From Collybia mongolica (taxonomy: Eukaryota > Basidiomycota > Agaricomycetes > Agaricales > Clitocybaceae), in assembly GCA_013420905.1 (NCBI GenBank), contig JAAXNY010000004.1:3472001-3536000 (forward strand): 64,000 bases of DNA, written 5' to 3'. The notes under the pieces are model-generated. The model did no database searches, was not told the DNA's origin, and saw nothing but the letters and a program-made list of their open reading frames with translations. The position numbers and the translations under genes are program-made. Of the stretch, positions 12,401 through 24,300 are shown piece after piece. How positions within the stretch are numbered: position 1 is the stretch's first letter; the number at the start of each line of letters is the position of its first letter.

Positions 12401-13487
12401 CGGTGGCGCTTTATCTCAACCATCCTGTAAGTTAGTTTATTCTAATACGCTCCAGTAGATGCCTTTACGTGTGGAGTAGGCCTCAATTAAAGGAGTGCCT
12501 CTCAAGCGCTTACTATGACCAGGGAGGGACAAGGAATCGCATTCGTGAATCTACGGCCCTTCGAAGCCGCGGGACTTCCAGTGAATCTCGCTCGCCTGAA
12601 AACTTCCCCTTGGCTTCCCAAGGGCGATCATCGCTCTTGTTCCAAAGCGAAGATCAGAGCTGGCAATGGAAGTCACCTGTCGCCGAACGACAAACTGTCC
12701 AACTACCACAACCCGTAACACACAACCCTGCGCAGCGTGCGCTTCATCGTTCACCGTCATACCCACAAGGCGCGAACCCGCCGTTAAGTTTGAAGCAAGA
12801 ACCATCACCCCCATTGCGTCAGACCTCTCCGGGACCCTACTATACCCAACCTCTTGATGCATACCCCCAAGATCCTGGATCATGGCCATCCTCTTCACAG
12901 TACATAAGATCTAGCCACCGACGAGGCCGCACTAATTCTATCTCTACATCACCGATGCCTACCAGTATCGCTGAACAATCTGCTCGGATCCGATACATTG
13001 GTAGCCCTATACGTCGCACCTCTTTCCCCTCATACGTAGGAGATCATACGCCCATTCATGAAGACCATCGTCGGACCGGGGACTGCGGTAGGGTTCCGGA
13101 GTATGAAGGTGTAACCAAGGGCGACAACAATACTAACGTACAATATGACGACCCCAATGAACGCCCGACATCTTATTCCTATCCCCGGTCGGCGGAACTG
13201 AGATCTCCTGGCCGTGCCCCAACTGCCTCTTACTCCAGGACATACAGGTAAATGCACCCTGTCAAGGATGATTCCTTCCGGACAGAAGCTTACGACATGG
13301 TTTCCATAGGGTCAATGACACGGAAAGTCAAATATGGAGGGTTCCACAGCATCGGAAGCTTACACCACCAGACCGAGCGCTTGATGTGCCGTGGAATCGT
13401 CCAGACAATCCATCATCCCACATCCAACGTCGACATCGAAACCCGTATCCACAGGATTCTGTATTCACGCCGAACTACCACGTTTAA
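9458..13487 (+). CDS. Zn2Cys6 transcription factor with fungal-specific TF domain
   Basis: DNA-binding regulator. The zinc cluster near residues 59-90 has CX2C, X6, C, then C-X2-C and a final Cys ([13 protein letters not shown] ... CSNC ... KKCC). A short coiled coil follows ([15 protein letters not shown]), then an acidic linker with an Asp run (10384-10401). The fungal-specific TF domain runs from about 10780 to 12430, including [14 protein letters not shown], a MFLRGTESP segment and [12 protein letters not shown]. The tail is Pro/Ser-rich and disordered. About ten introns join in frame. One (11237-11288) uses a weak GTCGGT donor. Removing 13248-13309 extends the tail by about 60 residues to 13487. 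If that intron is kept, translation stops at 13251. The target genes and ligand cannot be told from sequence. Confidence 0.87.
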
Positions 13488-14018
13488 GCTAGTACATTGA
13501 ACATTGATACCCTCTTGGTTTGACAAATACCGCTCCTTCTTTACTGTTTTCTTTCCCTAGGACTTGCGAATTACAACCTGACATCAAGCAACACGATTTA
13601 CCCTTTCATCCAATTATCTACTATAGCGAGATAGTCGCTAAAATCGTTCGCAAGGAAGGTTGGCGTTCATTCCAATGACGTCATACATCCCCAAAGCCCT
13701 GTGCATTTGCCTCGATAATCAGTGTTGTGCCTGTCCCTTGAGCGCAACTATGATGACCCCACAGAAAAGTGTATGTTCAGGATGCATTTCGACGATGTAC
13801 ATGGTAATTTGTCAATAACAGTAATGTGTCCCAAGTTTCTACTTTAGCCATGAACACGGTCCAAGAGGCGTTAGCTTTCTGTGTACAGGAGTAATCGCGT
13901 GTGGATCCATCTATGCTGGAAAGAAGACAGCGGATAGTACAAAAGAATATGGATGAGTTGTGGCGTACTGCCGATGTAAACTAGAGGTACATTTGAATGT
14001 CAGGACACGGGACCTGAA
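13488..14018. other. Convergent intergenic region
   Basis: A 531-bp gap between the 3' ends of the transcription factor and NSA2. I see no ORF or RNA gene; probably the two 3' UTRs. Confidence 0.4.
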
Positions 14019-15089
14019 TCATACCACTGAAAATTACGTGGGTGAGCAAATAGAGCAATAGGATAGCAGACATAGAACGTACGAAGAACGGCATTGATGC
14101 AACCATCATTTTCGGGGTTGTTCGTAATTTGGGCGTATTTCCCGAACACGACTTTTCCCCCAGTCGTGACCATGCCCAATTCCGAAACATTGACCTCAAT
14201 GACAGTTCCTTTCGTCATGACACCAAGTTGTGTGTACATAGGGGACTGGGGGTTTTTCTTGACACCAAGAATTTGTAGTTGGAACGTTGCTTTCAGGTCA
14301 GCTGTCCAACGGGTCGTCAGCCTGCTTCCAGCGATCAGGTAAATATAGGAGACATACGGTGTGTGACATTTGCTTTTTTGTATCGCAGCGCCATTGGTCG
14401 GATGAATCTCTCCATCTTCACCGGTTTTCTCGTAAAGCCTTCGCCCACAAACGTAGCTTTAGTCACCATCCGTTTCCATGCCTTGCTCTTACTCTTCCCT
14501 GTCTTCATGACCTTGAACATCTCATCTTCTGCTATCCCCCTGACCTTCGGTAGCGGCACGGCATACTTGGCAGCTTTGTCCTTCCGCTTCTGCTTGATCG
14601 CACTAGACATGGCTTTTGCATCCTTCTGTCCTTCGCGATCGAGAAGATATGTAGGCAAAGCGCCGTCTGGCACTGTCGAAGAATCAGCTTGCTTGACATT
14701 CCGCTCGTCATGGGCCTTGAGGGTTTTCTTAAGCTGGACTTTCTCAGCATGTCGTCTCGCATGGAGGAGCTTTGCTTTGATACCGAAAGCTTTCTGAGCA
14801 AATGCTGAGCTCGTGTGGACTGCGCGAGCTTCGCGCTTGCGCCTGTAATATGAAGTATAAGGGTGATTATAAAAATTAAAAAGACATTGTTGGTTCGTAC
14901 TTTCGCTCAAAGTGATCTAGCCGCCGACCATGGCGTTTGATGTGCTCCTCGATATATTCGTTCTACAGTAATCGGATGAGGCTACATTGCACGATTGATT
15001 TTATTGTACGGTCGCATTACCTGGGGCTGTAATAGCGGGGTAAGAGGTCAACATTTATTCCCTTGGACTGTCAACGAAATTCTTACCAT
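14019..15089 (-). CDS. NSA2: Ribosome biogenesis protein NSA2 (TINP1 family)
   Basis: Nucleolar factor of pre-60S ribosomal particles, needed for ITS2 (27S rRNA) processing. Spliced, the protein begins [18 protein letters not shown], the near-invariant family start. It continues through a Lys/Arg-rich helical part ([20 protein letters not shown]), then [17 protein letters not shown] and a beta-rich C-terminus ([20 protein letters not shown]), and ends NAVLLV. The coding part of exon 1 is only the ATG (15087-15089), followed directly by GTAAGA. Exon 2 is 6 nt (15021-15026, Pro-Gln). Exon 3 starts at 14962. The last exon supplies just the final two codons and the stop. The gene is divergent from YIP1. 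Confidence 0.92.
15021..15026 (-). other. NSA2: 6-nt micro-exon of NSA2
   Basis: The bases CCCCAG (minus strand) lie between acceptor TTACAG and donor GTAATG, with introns 15027-15086 and 14963-15020. They encode residues 2-3 (Pro-Gln) of the conserved MPQNEYIEEH start, so inclusion is supported by family conservation. Skipping keeps the frame (MNEYIEEH). Confidence 0.8.
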
Positions 15090-15231
15090 GGCTGCTTGAA
15101 CGAAAAACCTTAAAGCCAAACAAGCGCCAATACGAACGGAAATATTTTGGGAGAGCACGTGGCCGCCATCATTTCGACGTGTTTCGTCCAACCTCGCACA
15201 GTCCACCCAACTTATAATTTCCATCCGACTT
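15090..15231. promoter_or_regulatory. Short bidirectional promoter, NSA2 / YIP1
   Basis: Only 142 bp separate the two start codons on opposite strands. Both promoters and both 5' leaders must lie here or overlap the genes. No TATA box is evident. Confidence 0.6.
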
Positions 15232-16200
15232 ATGTGGCAGGATTCTAACAATTCCTACGGCGCATCATCGTCGCAAAATGCTTATTATGCTCAACCTCAG
15301 CCCCTCGAACCTCCTCTCCAATTCTATTCGCCGGGAATTGACCAAAACGCATTCTATCCTGGTTCGCGGCCGAGTCTGGACGGGAACGTCGGCGCTCAGG
15401 GCACTATCTCACAGCAGGGGATCGCGCCGGGATATGGGGGGAACATACAGGTTAGCGGCGGCTGGTGGACGGCGTTCGGGACGGGGGGTTTTGAGGGAGA
15501 GCCACCACTGCTTGAAGGTTGGATTATTCCTGTCATTAGGAGCGTTGTTCGCTGACCGGCGGACCGTGAGTAGAATTAGGCATCAACTTCTCACATATAC
15601 GCGCAAAATCACTGACAGTGCTTAATCCTCTGCGAGGAGTAGACGCACGAATCATGGACGACGCCGACATGGCTGGGCCTATTATCTTCGTGTTCTGCTT
15701 TGGAATCTGCCTTTTATTCGTCAGTACAACTCGGCATTTGCACCAGTTCAACTGTATTCACATATGTACTTTGCAGTCGGGAAAACCAAACTTCGGCTAC
15801 ATTTATGGCGTCGGGCTCTTCGGCTCTGCATCCATGTACACGTTATTGAACCTCATGTCGGAACGAGGAATCGATGCCTACCGTGTGGTATCTGTTCTGG
15901 GCTATTGTCTTCTTCCCATGGTCGGAGTGAGTGCTATCAGCGTTATGACGGTCCTCGAGTGCGTCCCAGTCATTGCCCTTGTCTGCTATTCTAACTCTTG
16001 AAACCTGCAAACATAGTGGCAGATTTGGATACCTCCTTTCAATCCTATCAATTCTTTGGTGCACATATGCAGCATCTGGGATATTTGTTGCCGTATTACA
16101 GATGTCGGACCAACGGTTGCTTGTTGCTTATCCCGTCGGACTATTATATGGCTGTTTTGCGCTGCTTAGTGTATTTAACGGTTCCGCAGGTGTAGATTGA
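15232..16200 (+). CDS. YIP1: YIP1-family Golgi membrane protein
   Basis: Membrane protein of ER-to-Golgi transport vesicles that binds Ypt1/Rab GTPases through its cytosolic N-terminus. After splicing there is a Gln/Tyr/Pro-rich N-terminal region of about 90 residues, then the family signature PPLLEELGINFSHI and DADMAGPIIF, and five hydrophobic segments at the C-terminal half (starting with AGPIIFVFCFGICLLF and ending with the one before FNGSAGVD). Three introns are inferred: one after LLE, one after CLLF, and one inside the codon following VMTVL. It shares a promoter region with NSA2 and is convergent with PIL1, 181 bp away. Confidence 0.92.
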
Positions 16201-16381
16201 CGGAATGAGGACTTTCTTCTGAATTTCTATTACACATACTGAAACACAGATAGATTCCCTTTGTAATGGTTCGATCGACTAGAATAAACCGCTCATATAT
16301 ATGTGGCAACTGAGATAAAGAGTAAAGGCTTTGATGCGCAAAATAGATTACAATCAAATTTTTCAAAACCTAGTAAATTCA

Positions 16382-18184
16382 TTAAATGTCCTGGTATGTT
16401 GGAGGCAAATCTTCGTCTTCATTCTTCTTTCCAGGGGGGTTTCCACCTGGGTGGGAACCCTCCCGCAAAAGCTTCTCTCTCTCCTCACGTTCCAGCCTCT
16501 TTTTCTCGTCCTCCGCATTCTCAAAATGGGGTGCTGCGGGCTGCTGTTGGTCCATTGATTGTGTGGGGGCGCCTTGGGAGTATGAAGTCTGAAGCCTCCT
16601 TTTCTCCTCTTCAGCCGATACGAAGCCTGGCGCGGCTGCCTCCGTACCAGCCGCACTAAAGCTCTGCTGTTGTCCGTATGCTGGTGCAAGCGAATCATTG
16701 ACAGAAAGCCCCCCACTGCGGGGACCAGCATCTGGTGACGCTCCCCTAATATCGTGGAGTGATCCACTCGCTGGTCCAGGTCCATCAGCTCCTGCGGACA
16801 AAGGTACACCAGTCTCAGCTACGGTTGGTACGGTTATGGGGGCTGCGTTGGCTACATCCGCAACGATGGGAACAGGAGCAATCGTTGCATGAACGCCAGC
16901 AGGAGCTGCTGGTATAAGTGCAGGAGATTGATTGAGAGTGGATGGATTGATAGGAGGGGGTGATTGACTCTGGGCAGGAGTGTAAGCTAGGCCATGGGAG
17001 GGTTGGTTAAGATGCTTGTGTTCGATGGGGGGTGTCGTTGGGAAGCCTGGATGGGTCACCCCGGAAAGATTGGCATTGTCGGAGGAGATACTCGATAATT
17101 CGCTAGCATGGCTCTCCCCGAAACTGCGGGTATCTGATCTGTGAAGATCGGCTGCGGTGAGCTGAGGGGGGAGGTTGATATGGCCGGTCTTGTAGTTGTC
17201 CAAGGCGCGTTGGAGAGAAGCACGGGCTGCTCCGGTAACTTGAGCGCCCTTGTATAGGTTAGTTTCAGAAGGAGGTAGTGTGGGCAACGCGCCGATAACA
17301 GGCGTGGCGGCCTGGGATAAAAGTACAAGTTTCTCGCCATACTGGAGAGCACTATCAATAATCGCACGAAGCGAGAAAAATATAAGCTTGCCTCTCGGAC
17401 TGCATCCCACTTGAGTTGTTCGCTCTCTCGGATAGCCTTTCGCTTCAGGAGTTCGATCTCTTTCTCTTGAGCTAAATCGTCACTCTCCGCTTTAGCAATC
17501 TGATCCTTGAGTTCAATCATTTTCTTTTCCATGCCCTTCTGTTGGTCGTGTTCAAGTCGCGCGAGCTGGGTGTGCAATCCGGCGCGGACGTTGCGGCGGG
17601 GAGCGAGGGCTGTTTCTGCATCACGAAGCGCCTTCAAAGGAGCACGAGCGGCATCGAGTTTGACCGCCAAAGAGCTCGCAAGAGATCCTTGGACGAAGTT
17701 AAGATAGGCCAGCCTGTCAGTGACTGCCTGATGGTGAGTCGGACTGTCTTAGGAAACAAGGTTACCCCTAAGCATACCATCTTTAAGATCCTCAGGTTCA
17801 TTCTGACCCCATGTGTAGAGTTCTTTGCTCTGCGATTTGGCATCGCGAGAGACACTATCAAAATCAATCGCTACGCCTTTCTCACAAGTAATTATCTTCT
17901 GGACCGGAGTGGTCGAGCTGATTATGATGTCACAATCTATCGCTAAGAATCACGGGTAGTGTCACTCACGCGTATTGCTGGCCAAAAGCACGGAGCTGGT
18001 TCTGAATAGATCCAAAGGTGTGAGATCCCCGGCCCCCTTGCGCAGCAGCATCGTTCGCTGGGGGTTGCCCACTAGGGTCGGGGCTGCTCGAGCGACCAGA
18101 TGGCAAATGGCTGGCTAGAGGGGATGCATTAATCGCAGATTGGGCTTTATCTGCGATCGAAGCGAGAAAACTGGAAACGGGCAT
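16382..18184 (-). CDS. PIL1: Eisosome core component PIL1 (BAR-domain)
   Basis: Forms the cytosolic coat of eisosomes, furrow-shaped plasma-membrane domains, by binding PI(4,5)P2 through a BAR domain. The N-terminus (MPVSSFLASIADKAQSAINA) is the membrane-inserting helix typical of the family. The BAR region spans roughly residues 80-290, including EKGVAIDFDSVSRDAKSQS, LAYLNFVQGSLASS, a charged coiled coil (GMEKKMIELKDQIAKAE) and EYGEKLVLLSQAATPV. The last 250 residues are Pro/Ala/Ser-rich and disordered, ending DEDLPPTYQDI. Its PPTY sequence resembles a PPxY WW-domain ligand. Intron 17342-17391 has a GC donor (GCAAGC). The gene lies just upstream of CSF1's 3' end on the same strand. Confidence 0.93.
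17342..17391 (-). other. PIL1: GC-AG intron in PIL1
   Basis: Splicing GAG|GCAAGC ... CTCCAG|TAT restores the conserved REYGEKLVLL. The nearest GT donor, three codons earlier, would delete Val-Arg-Glu from this conserved helix. Confidence 0.7.
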
Positions 18185-18396
18185 GATGGGAGGATGAGAA
18201 AAAGAGTGGAATATGGTTGAACTATAGATTGGCTAGACTTTATAGGATTGAGGATTCAGAAATGTTCAGAGCACTGCAGTGCGTCATAATAGTCCAAACA
18301 CAACCAAACAACCACAGCCCGCAGTTAATGATGATAAAATTACAGTGCAAATACAACTATTAGTATGTGTCTAGATGTAGAATATATAGGAAAGCT

Positions 18397-21300
18397 CTAC
18401 CCAAGCGACTTGTTTCCTGCAAGCAACTGTCGACTGTATAATTTCAGAAGGACCTCCATGATTTCTTCCAACGGCGCCGTTGCGTATTCGTGGACATACT
18501 GGGGCAAGGAATCTTCCAGGTTGAACCCGGCTTTCTTCATAAAGAAAGGGTGCATGACATCAGGTGTCGCCTCTCCTAGCTGCCGCATCGTGAGCCGTTC
18601 AATGTGGCGCGTCCTGGGTTGGTAGGTTATCCCACTCCTCTTGGGAAGTTTGCCTACCGCTTGCGTTTCTATTGACGGAAATGCCTGGGGGCCGGGTGAA
18701 AAGGAAGGTAAAGGGGACAGGGTATCCCCCCTTGACAGTGCCGTGGTCGGTGAAAACGGTGGTGAAGATGAATCTCCAGGCTGGGGTGATGTTGCAGATC
18801 TCAGCGACGGTGACACCGGCTCTATAATTCTCAGCGGCTCAGGTGACTTCTTTTTGGCAGCAGGGCCAGATGTGGCATTGGAATTCAATAATGTCCGCCA
18901 ATCTGTCATAGCCTTGACCTGGTCCATCTCCCGGGTGAGTGTTTTTCGTAGGATCGTCAGCCAGGAGTAGAGGGACACATTAAGAGTAATGTATATGTCC
19001 TCAAAATCCCGCATGCCTTCTCTGCGAACGAACTCGCTATGGAAGTCGTAGATAAGGTAAGTCGTCAGGTTATCTAGCTTCTCCTCGCTGACCATGTGCA
19101 TTGTCATGGATGGGAGCCCGACGATGATGGCCTCTGGTGCGTTTTTTAATAGGGACATCAGCCATTCCCGACCATCGACAAGATCGGTGCTCGGCGGGTG
19201 TCCCAACCCCGTAAACTTTGATGTCGTCATTGAAGAAAAAGACAACTGTAGGTCCCTCTTCCCCGGAATCGACTCAGACTCTACCACGCGATCCAAGCGG
19301 GCCTGAACGTCCCGACCAATGAATTGGGCAATCTCAAGATCATGCATTGTCCGTGGGAAAACCGCAAGGCGTAACAAATCAAGGCGAAGGCTCATGTGCT
19401 GCATTATCACATATGATAAACCACTATCTGCCTCTTTAAAGCGACTCCGTGCGGAGTGTAGCATGGCCTCGGCAACAGCAGATAATGGATTCTCGGGCTT
19501 GGGGGTACGGGTAACTCGGAATGTCTTTGATTCACGGCTGGCTCCCTGACGTTGTGCATCCATATTCGCGGTGAATTTGTTGGCGTACGTTAACAGTTTG
19601 GGAATGGTCCCAACTGTCGCTACAGCAACAATCTCGGGGCTCACCACAGTAAATGACAGACGAAGAGGTCGCTCTTCAGCTAGTACTTCGGGGGAAATTA
19701 TAGACCAATCGTCGAAAATCTCAACCTCAAGTGGTTCAGCGCTAAAAAGAGATCGAGGGAAGGCGTCAAGAATAGGCTTCGGTGAGAAGTGTAGAATTAC
19801 ACACCGATAATGAAGTAACCTCTGGTGGTCTGACTCGAGTGCTACAACAAGAGGTCCGCTCGTCATACGCAACTCCAGCATTCTACTTTTCCCACCGTCG
19901 TTCAAATGCGCGCTTTCTGTGCTTCTAATCGTTTGGAAGAAACATTTTGGGACATGGGCGTGTCCAGCAATGTTCCCCTTAGCACTGATCGACAGTTCTG
20001 CAACAAATACCGACAGTTCACTGAGAACCTCTGTCAGCTTTGTACGCATGACTGCACCCCTGAGATCTAGTGTAACAGCGCTAATAGACTGGCCCAGGTC
20101 AACGTCCAGCGTTATCTGGCGAATGCGGACCAGAATAACAGTAGTAAATTCATGCTTGGACAGCTGGACCGTGGGAGTTGTGCTTGTGGAGACTCGAGAA
20201 GGATTTTTGCTGATAGCGGCAGACTGGCTGTTGAATATTGGTATGCGATCCAACCAGACTGCCTTGAAACACAAGACATCTTGTAGACGAGAAAAGCGGA
20301 CCACACCAAGAAATTCGGTATCAAGGACCACTGAGACTGAGCTGACCGAAGTGCCTGGCATGGACTCAACTTTTGCAAAGGTGACGGAAAAGGAGAGGTT
20401 CCGGGCGTCCAGTTTGACACAATCTTCGCTCAAAAAGCCATGTTTGAGACCAAGGGTGAGACCACCGACTGCTCCGGTAAATGTTACCTTCCTTGCGCCT
20501 GGAGAGACATTAACCATAAACCCTCCACTATCCCAGTGCAACCCAGCAATAACATTGACATCGGGTTGGCAGGTTAGCTCAAGCTTGGATTGGTCAATTC
20601 GAAGGCTGAAGCTGATCCGCATACTCGAAACAGACTGTGGTATCTCTGGCGGGGTCGACACCGTCGGTATGTGGACATCTGGTATAGTCATGGGATGTGC
20701 TTGCATACTGACTCTCCTCAGACGGGCTTCAACATGGCTGACAAGCTCGGTGAGGAACGGGAGTAACGTAGGCCTTAGAGTATTTTGACTTGAGTGGACT
20801 GTGCTCTTGAACATGAGAATGGATGGTTCTAGTTCACGCTGCGGGCCAACTTTTTGGGACCCGGGAGTAGCACGGTATTCTGCCCATACAGAGACCACGG
20901 GAAGATTGAAAACCTCGGCTCCAAGATCCATAACTTGCTCATCGGAGGGCTCGTGGCGAGTCCGCGAGAATGATCTCGTCCGATACATCTTCGATGCTGA
21001 TCCACTGTAGACCCGCACTTTCCCGCTTAGGAATTTCAGTGACGCGAAAACGTTTGATGTCGGAAGGGTGGTGTAGCGTCTTTCTAGACTTGATTCCTTC
21101 TCCGGGGTCGCTTCTACAGATGGAGCTCGGGGAATATTGGCCGATACCCTATCAACACGCTCTTTACCCTGACGATAAACGTCAATCAGGGAGAAGACAT
21201 AAGCAGGAATAGTAGAGTCGAGGTCGAGGATAAAACCGCTGACGTTTGCCCCAATCCAAAACCGCCTGGAAAAACCCGACCGTTTCGAACGGAGCTGAGC

Positions 21301-24300
21301 TTCCATTTCTGGGTAGACAAGCCGATTGCGGGTTTGGTGGGTTTCTCCCGAAAAATCGCTAGCAACAGACTGTCTAAACCTGCAAGGCGTTCAGTACAGA
21401 ACAATAAAAATGAATGGTTTCGGGCACACCGAGGAACAAATTGGAAAGAAAGACCTTTCATAATTGCCTGTCCCGTTTCTCCTCTATGGGTACCAAACTC
21501 GATCGATTTGATAGAGAATAAAAAGGCGCGAACGGCAGTCGAATCCCGACTTCCCATGTGTGGCAGCTCCAGATCTTGGTCACGCGTTAAGGGGAATGCA
21601 ACGCCAATGTTACGGGTCGAGACATTGATAATATAATTGTCTAACCAGGAAGTTTTTTCCTTTATGTGGGTATCCCGAACGCCGCCTTCAAAGGTCTTGA
21701 GAATACTTTGTGTCTTCTCCTTAAACGCTGCTAATTCTGTAGCTCGTTGCTCTTGACGATTCAGCATTTCGGCCTTCATGCAAGAGGGATGCTCAATGCA
21801 TGGTTTTTAGATTACAAAAATTATAGACATTACCTGCAAATAATCAATGAAATCACCCACTTCTCCGATCGAACTAGGCTGCATCACTGCGTGAATCTTG
21901 GTTATAGCGATCTCAACGACTGTGTTCGTGGAGGATTCGAAGGATCTATTATCAGCACTGATTTTGAAGTCAATGATGACGAACGCCGATCGATGATTTC
22001 TGTTAAAGCCTGGGTATTGTGGTCCAATAACAACTCGAGGTGCTAGTGAGAGGGCCAGGTCTGATAATGCAATATCCCAAGCCAGCCCGGCTGCATTGTT
22101 GACGCCACCACCAATGTCTTGGCATTCAAGAAACACTGCGGAAGAAAGTCCCTCCAAACCCACGCGAAACCCGCGGATTTTTAAGAATCCCCGGTACTTA
22201 AGTGTGCTGCCTTGTTGGTGGATAACTTTCTTTGGGGGAGACTTATTTCTTCTGAAATTAGTTACTTGCACCAGTGTAACGAGGTCGTTGAAATCTTGTC
22301 CGAATTTCTGCTGCACGGCCAGTAATGTGTCCCAATGGGATGGTTTGACTTTGAGTTCTACAAAGTCAACCAAAGACAGCACATGCATACAAGACCCATC
22401 ATAATGTCCTGTTGCCGACAACGGCGGGAGAACAAGTTTGACGCGAGTACTCGGAGAGACATCTTGGGCATTCGGTTTTGATGATATACTAAGAATGATG
22501 GACGCAATTTGGAGGCCCCAGGTATATGCTAGATTGGTGTTCGATGAACTCGATGTGTTGAAGTACGCAGTGGAGTCACTGGCTTCCCACGAAAGCCAAG
22601 TACCGTGCATAACTTGAAGAGATATGCCAAAGTAAGACAATTGTCCTTGGACCCGAAAGATAGGGTGATGTGAAGGATGTGCAGCTATTGGATGAGTGGG
22701 TTTCAACGGTGCTCTCTGGAGCTCAGACATTAACGTTTGCAAGGTTGCTTCGATTCCTGGCAGAAAATCTGCTCTCCATTCTTCGATAAAACGGTATAGT
22801 CGAAGAGCACTGCGGGGAACACTGAATTTAAAGCCACCAACGGAGAAGGCAAGATTGATGTTCTTTTTTGAAAAGACATCTGAATGGGCGGCAAAGTTTA
22901 TTTTGCCATTTGCGATGTCAATCGATGCGAGGATGTCTTGATCACTTTGTTTTTCTAGATTTACTGGAGAGCGGGCCTGGACATATGTCTTCTTGAACAG
23001 GATAGAGTGGTTCATGGACTGACTCCATCGATCTCTTAACAGCAGTGATGATGCTCCTTGTAGACCGGTGACGCCAAACTCAAACACAAGGCTCTCGGCG
23101 CCAGCTTGTATCCGAAAATGTCGAAGTGCAAAGGTTACGTTTAAGCTTGAGACCTGAACAGACATTTCGCTGTCACCATCTAGAGGTGTTGAAACCGCGG
23201 GACGTGGTTGGAGAGATTGGTAGTGCCGCCGTAACCGCAAAATAAGTTGAGCAAAATGCATTAAATGAGGGAAGATGGTCCATGTGATATCCCCAAGCAA
23301 AATAGATGCCGAAGCTTTTATGATATCTTGAGGTCGTTTATCCTTGAGAGAAGTCTGCGACATGCTCGTTAAATGTGTTGAAAGGTGAAGAGCTTCGCCC
23401 GTTCGAGTTCGGCCGCTCAGATTAACGTCTGCGATTGTAAATTCGCTGTGGGAGCTGCCGGAAGGATCGAGGATAATAATAGACAACTTGCCGAACCGTA
23501 TTGACAAAGAGCTGAGTGCTAGAGGAGGACGAAGCAACGGTGTGAGAGAGTCCTCGTGTCCTTGTAAACCGGGAAAGAAGGGCTTCAAGGAAGACCAATG
23601 TGTGATGTCATAAGCATCTTGGTCGAGGGCTAGTAGGCGAGATTCCAATAAAGAAATGAACTCGTTCCGATCCTGAAAGAATGTCGTTTCGCCTTGGTAA
23701 AGCTGGTGCAGGCCACAGTCATTCCCGTTTAAGTGCCAAAGACAGTTGCGCAAATGGAATAGGAATCTAAACGTGGTATCTGTGCGAAGTCTCTGTGGTG
23801 TACCGCTTTGGATTAGATATGAAGGCTGGATGGTAGACAGTGGATCGACAATGGGCAAATTTTCAGAGCGTCGCAAGATATCAGACACAATGGTTTGTGT
23901 TGAACAAGAGGAGTATTGTTTCCATTTCTGGCCTGTGGCCACAAGCTGCTCTCCGTTGTGGGCAAGAGCGATACAAGTTGCAACCACATATTCTGGGCCA
24001 AGATGACCTATTTGAGCCGAACTGTTCCCCCATTCGACGGTGAGGCTGTCCCGCGTAAAGCCTGTCGCGACATCATCCAACGTGTAACTAAAAACAGACT
24101 CGTTGGAGGGTGCCGGCTGGACAGTGCGTTTGTCGAGTGACATGTCCAAAGTCAATGACAGACGGTCTAAGCCAGCTGAGACAGATATGTCGTGCTCTGC
24201 AATCACGCCAGTGGCAAAAATACCACCAATGGCGCATTGGGCAACAGCTGTGACATCGAGATTTGAGTCCTTGTTAGTTTCCCAAAGTTCTCTCGAAATG

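Noticed and set aside
14279..14797. 172-codon plus-strand frame
   Set aside because: Shadow of the NSA2 coding strand, which is strongly recognisable.
19919..20788. 289-codon plus-strand frame
   Set aside because: It is antisense to a long, conserved-looking CSF1 exon and has no domain features.
21186..21340. Alternative C-terminal reading of a CSF1 exon (TSAVLSSTSTLLF...)
   Set aside because: The frame that continues through RQSVASDF and TRNRLVYPEM is the conserved one; the other is read-through after a missed intron.
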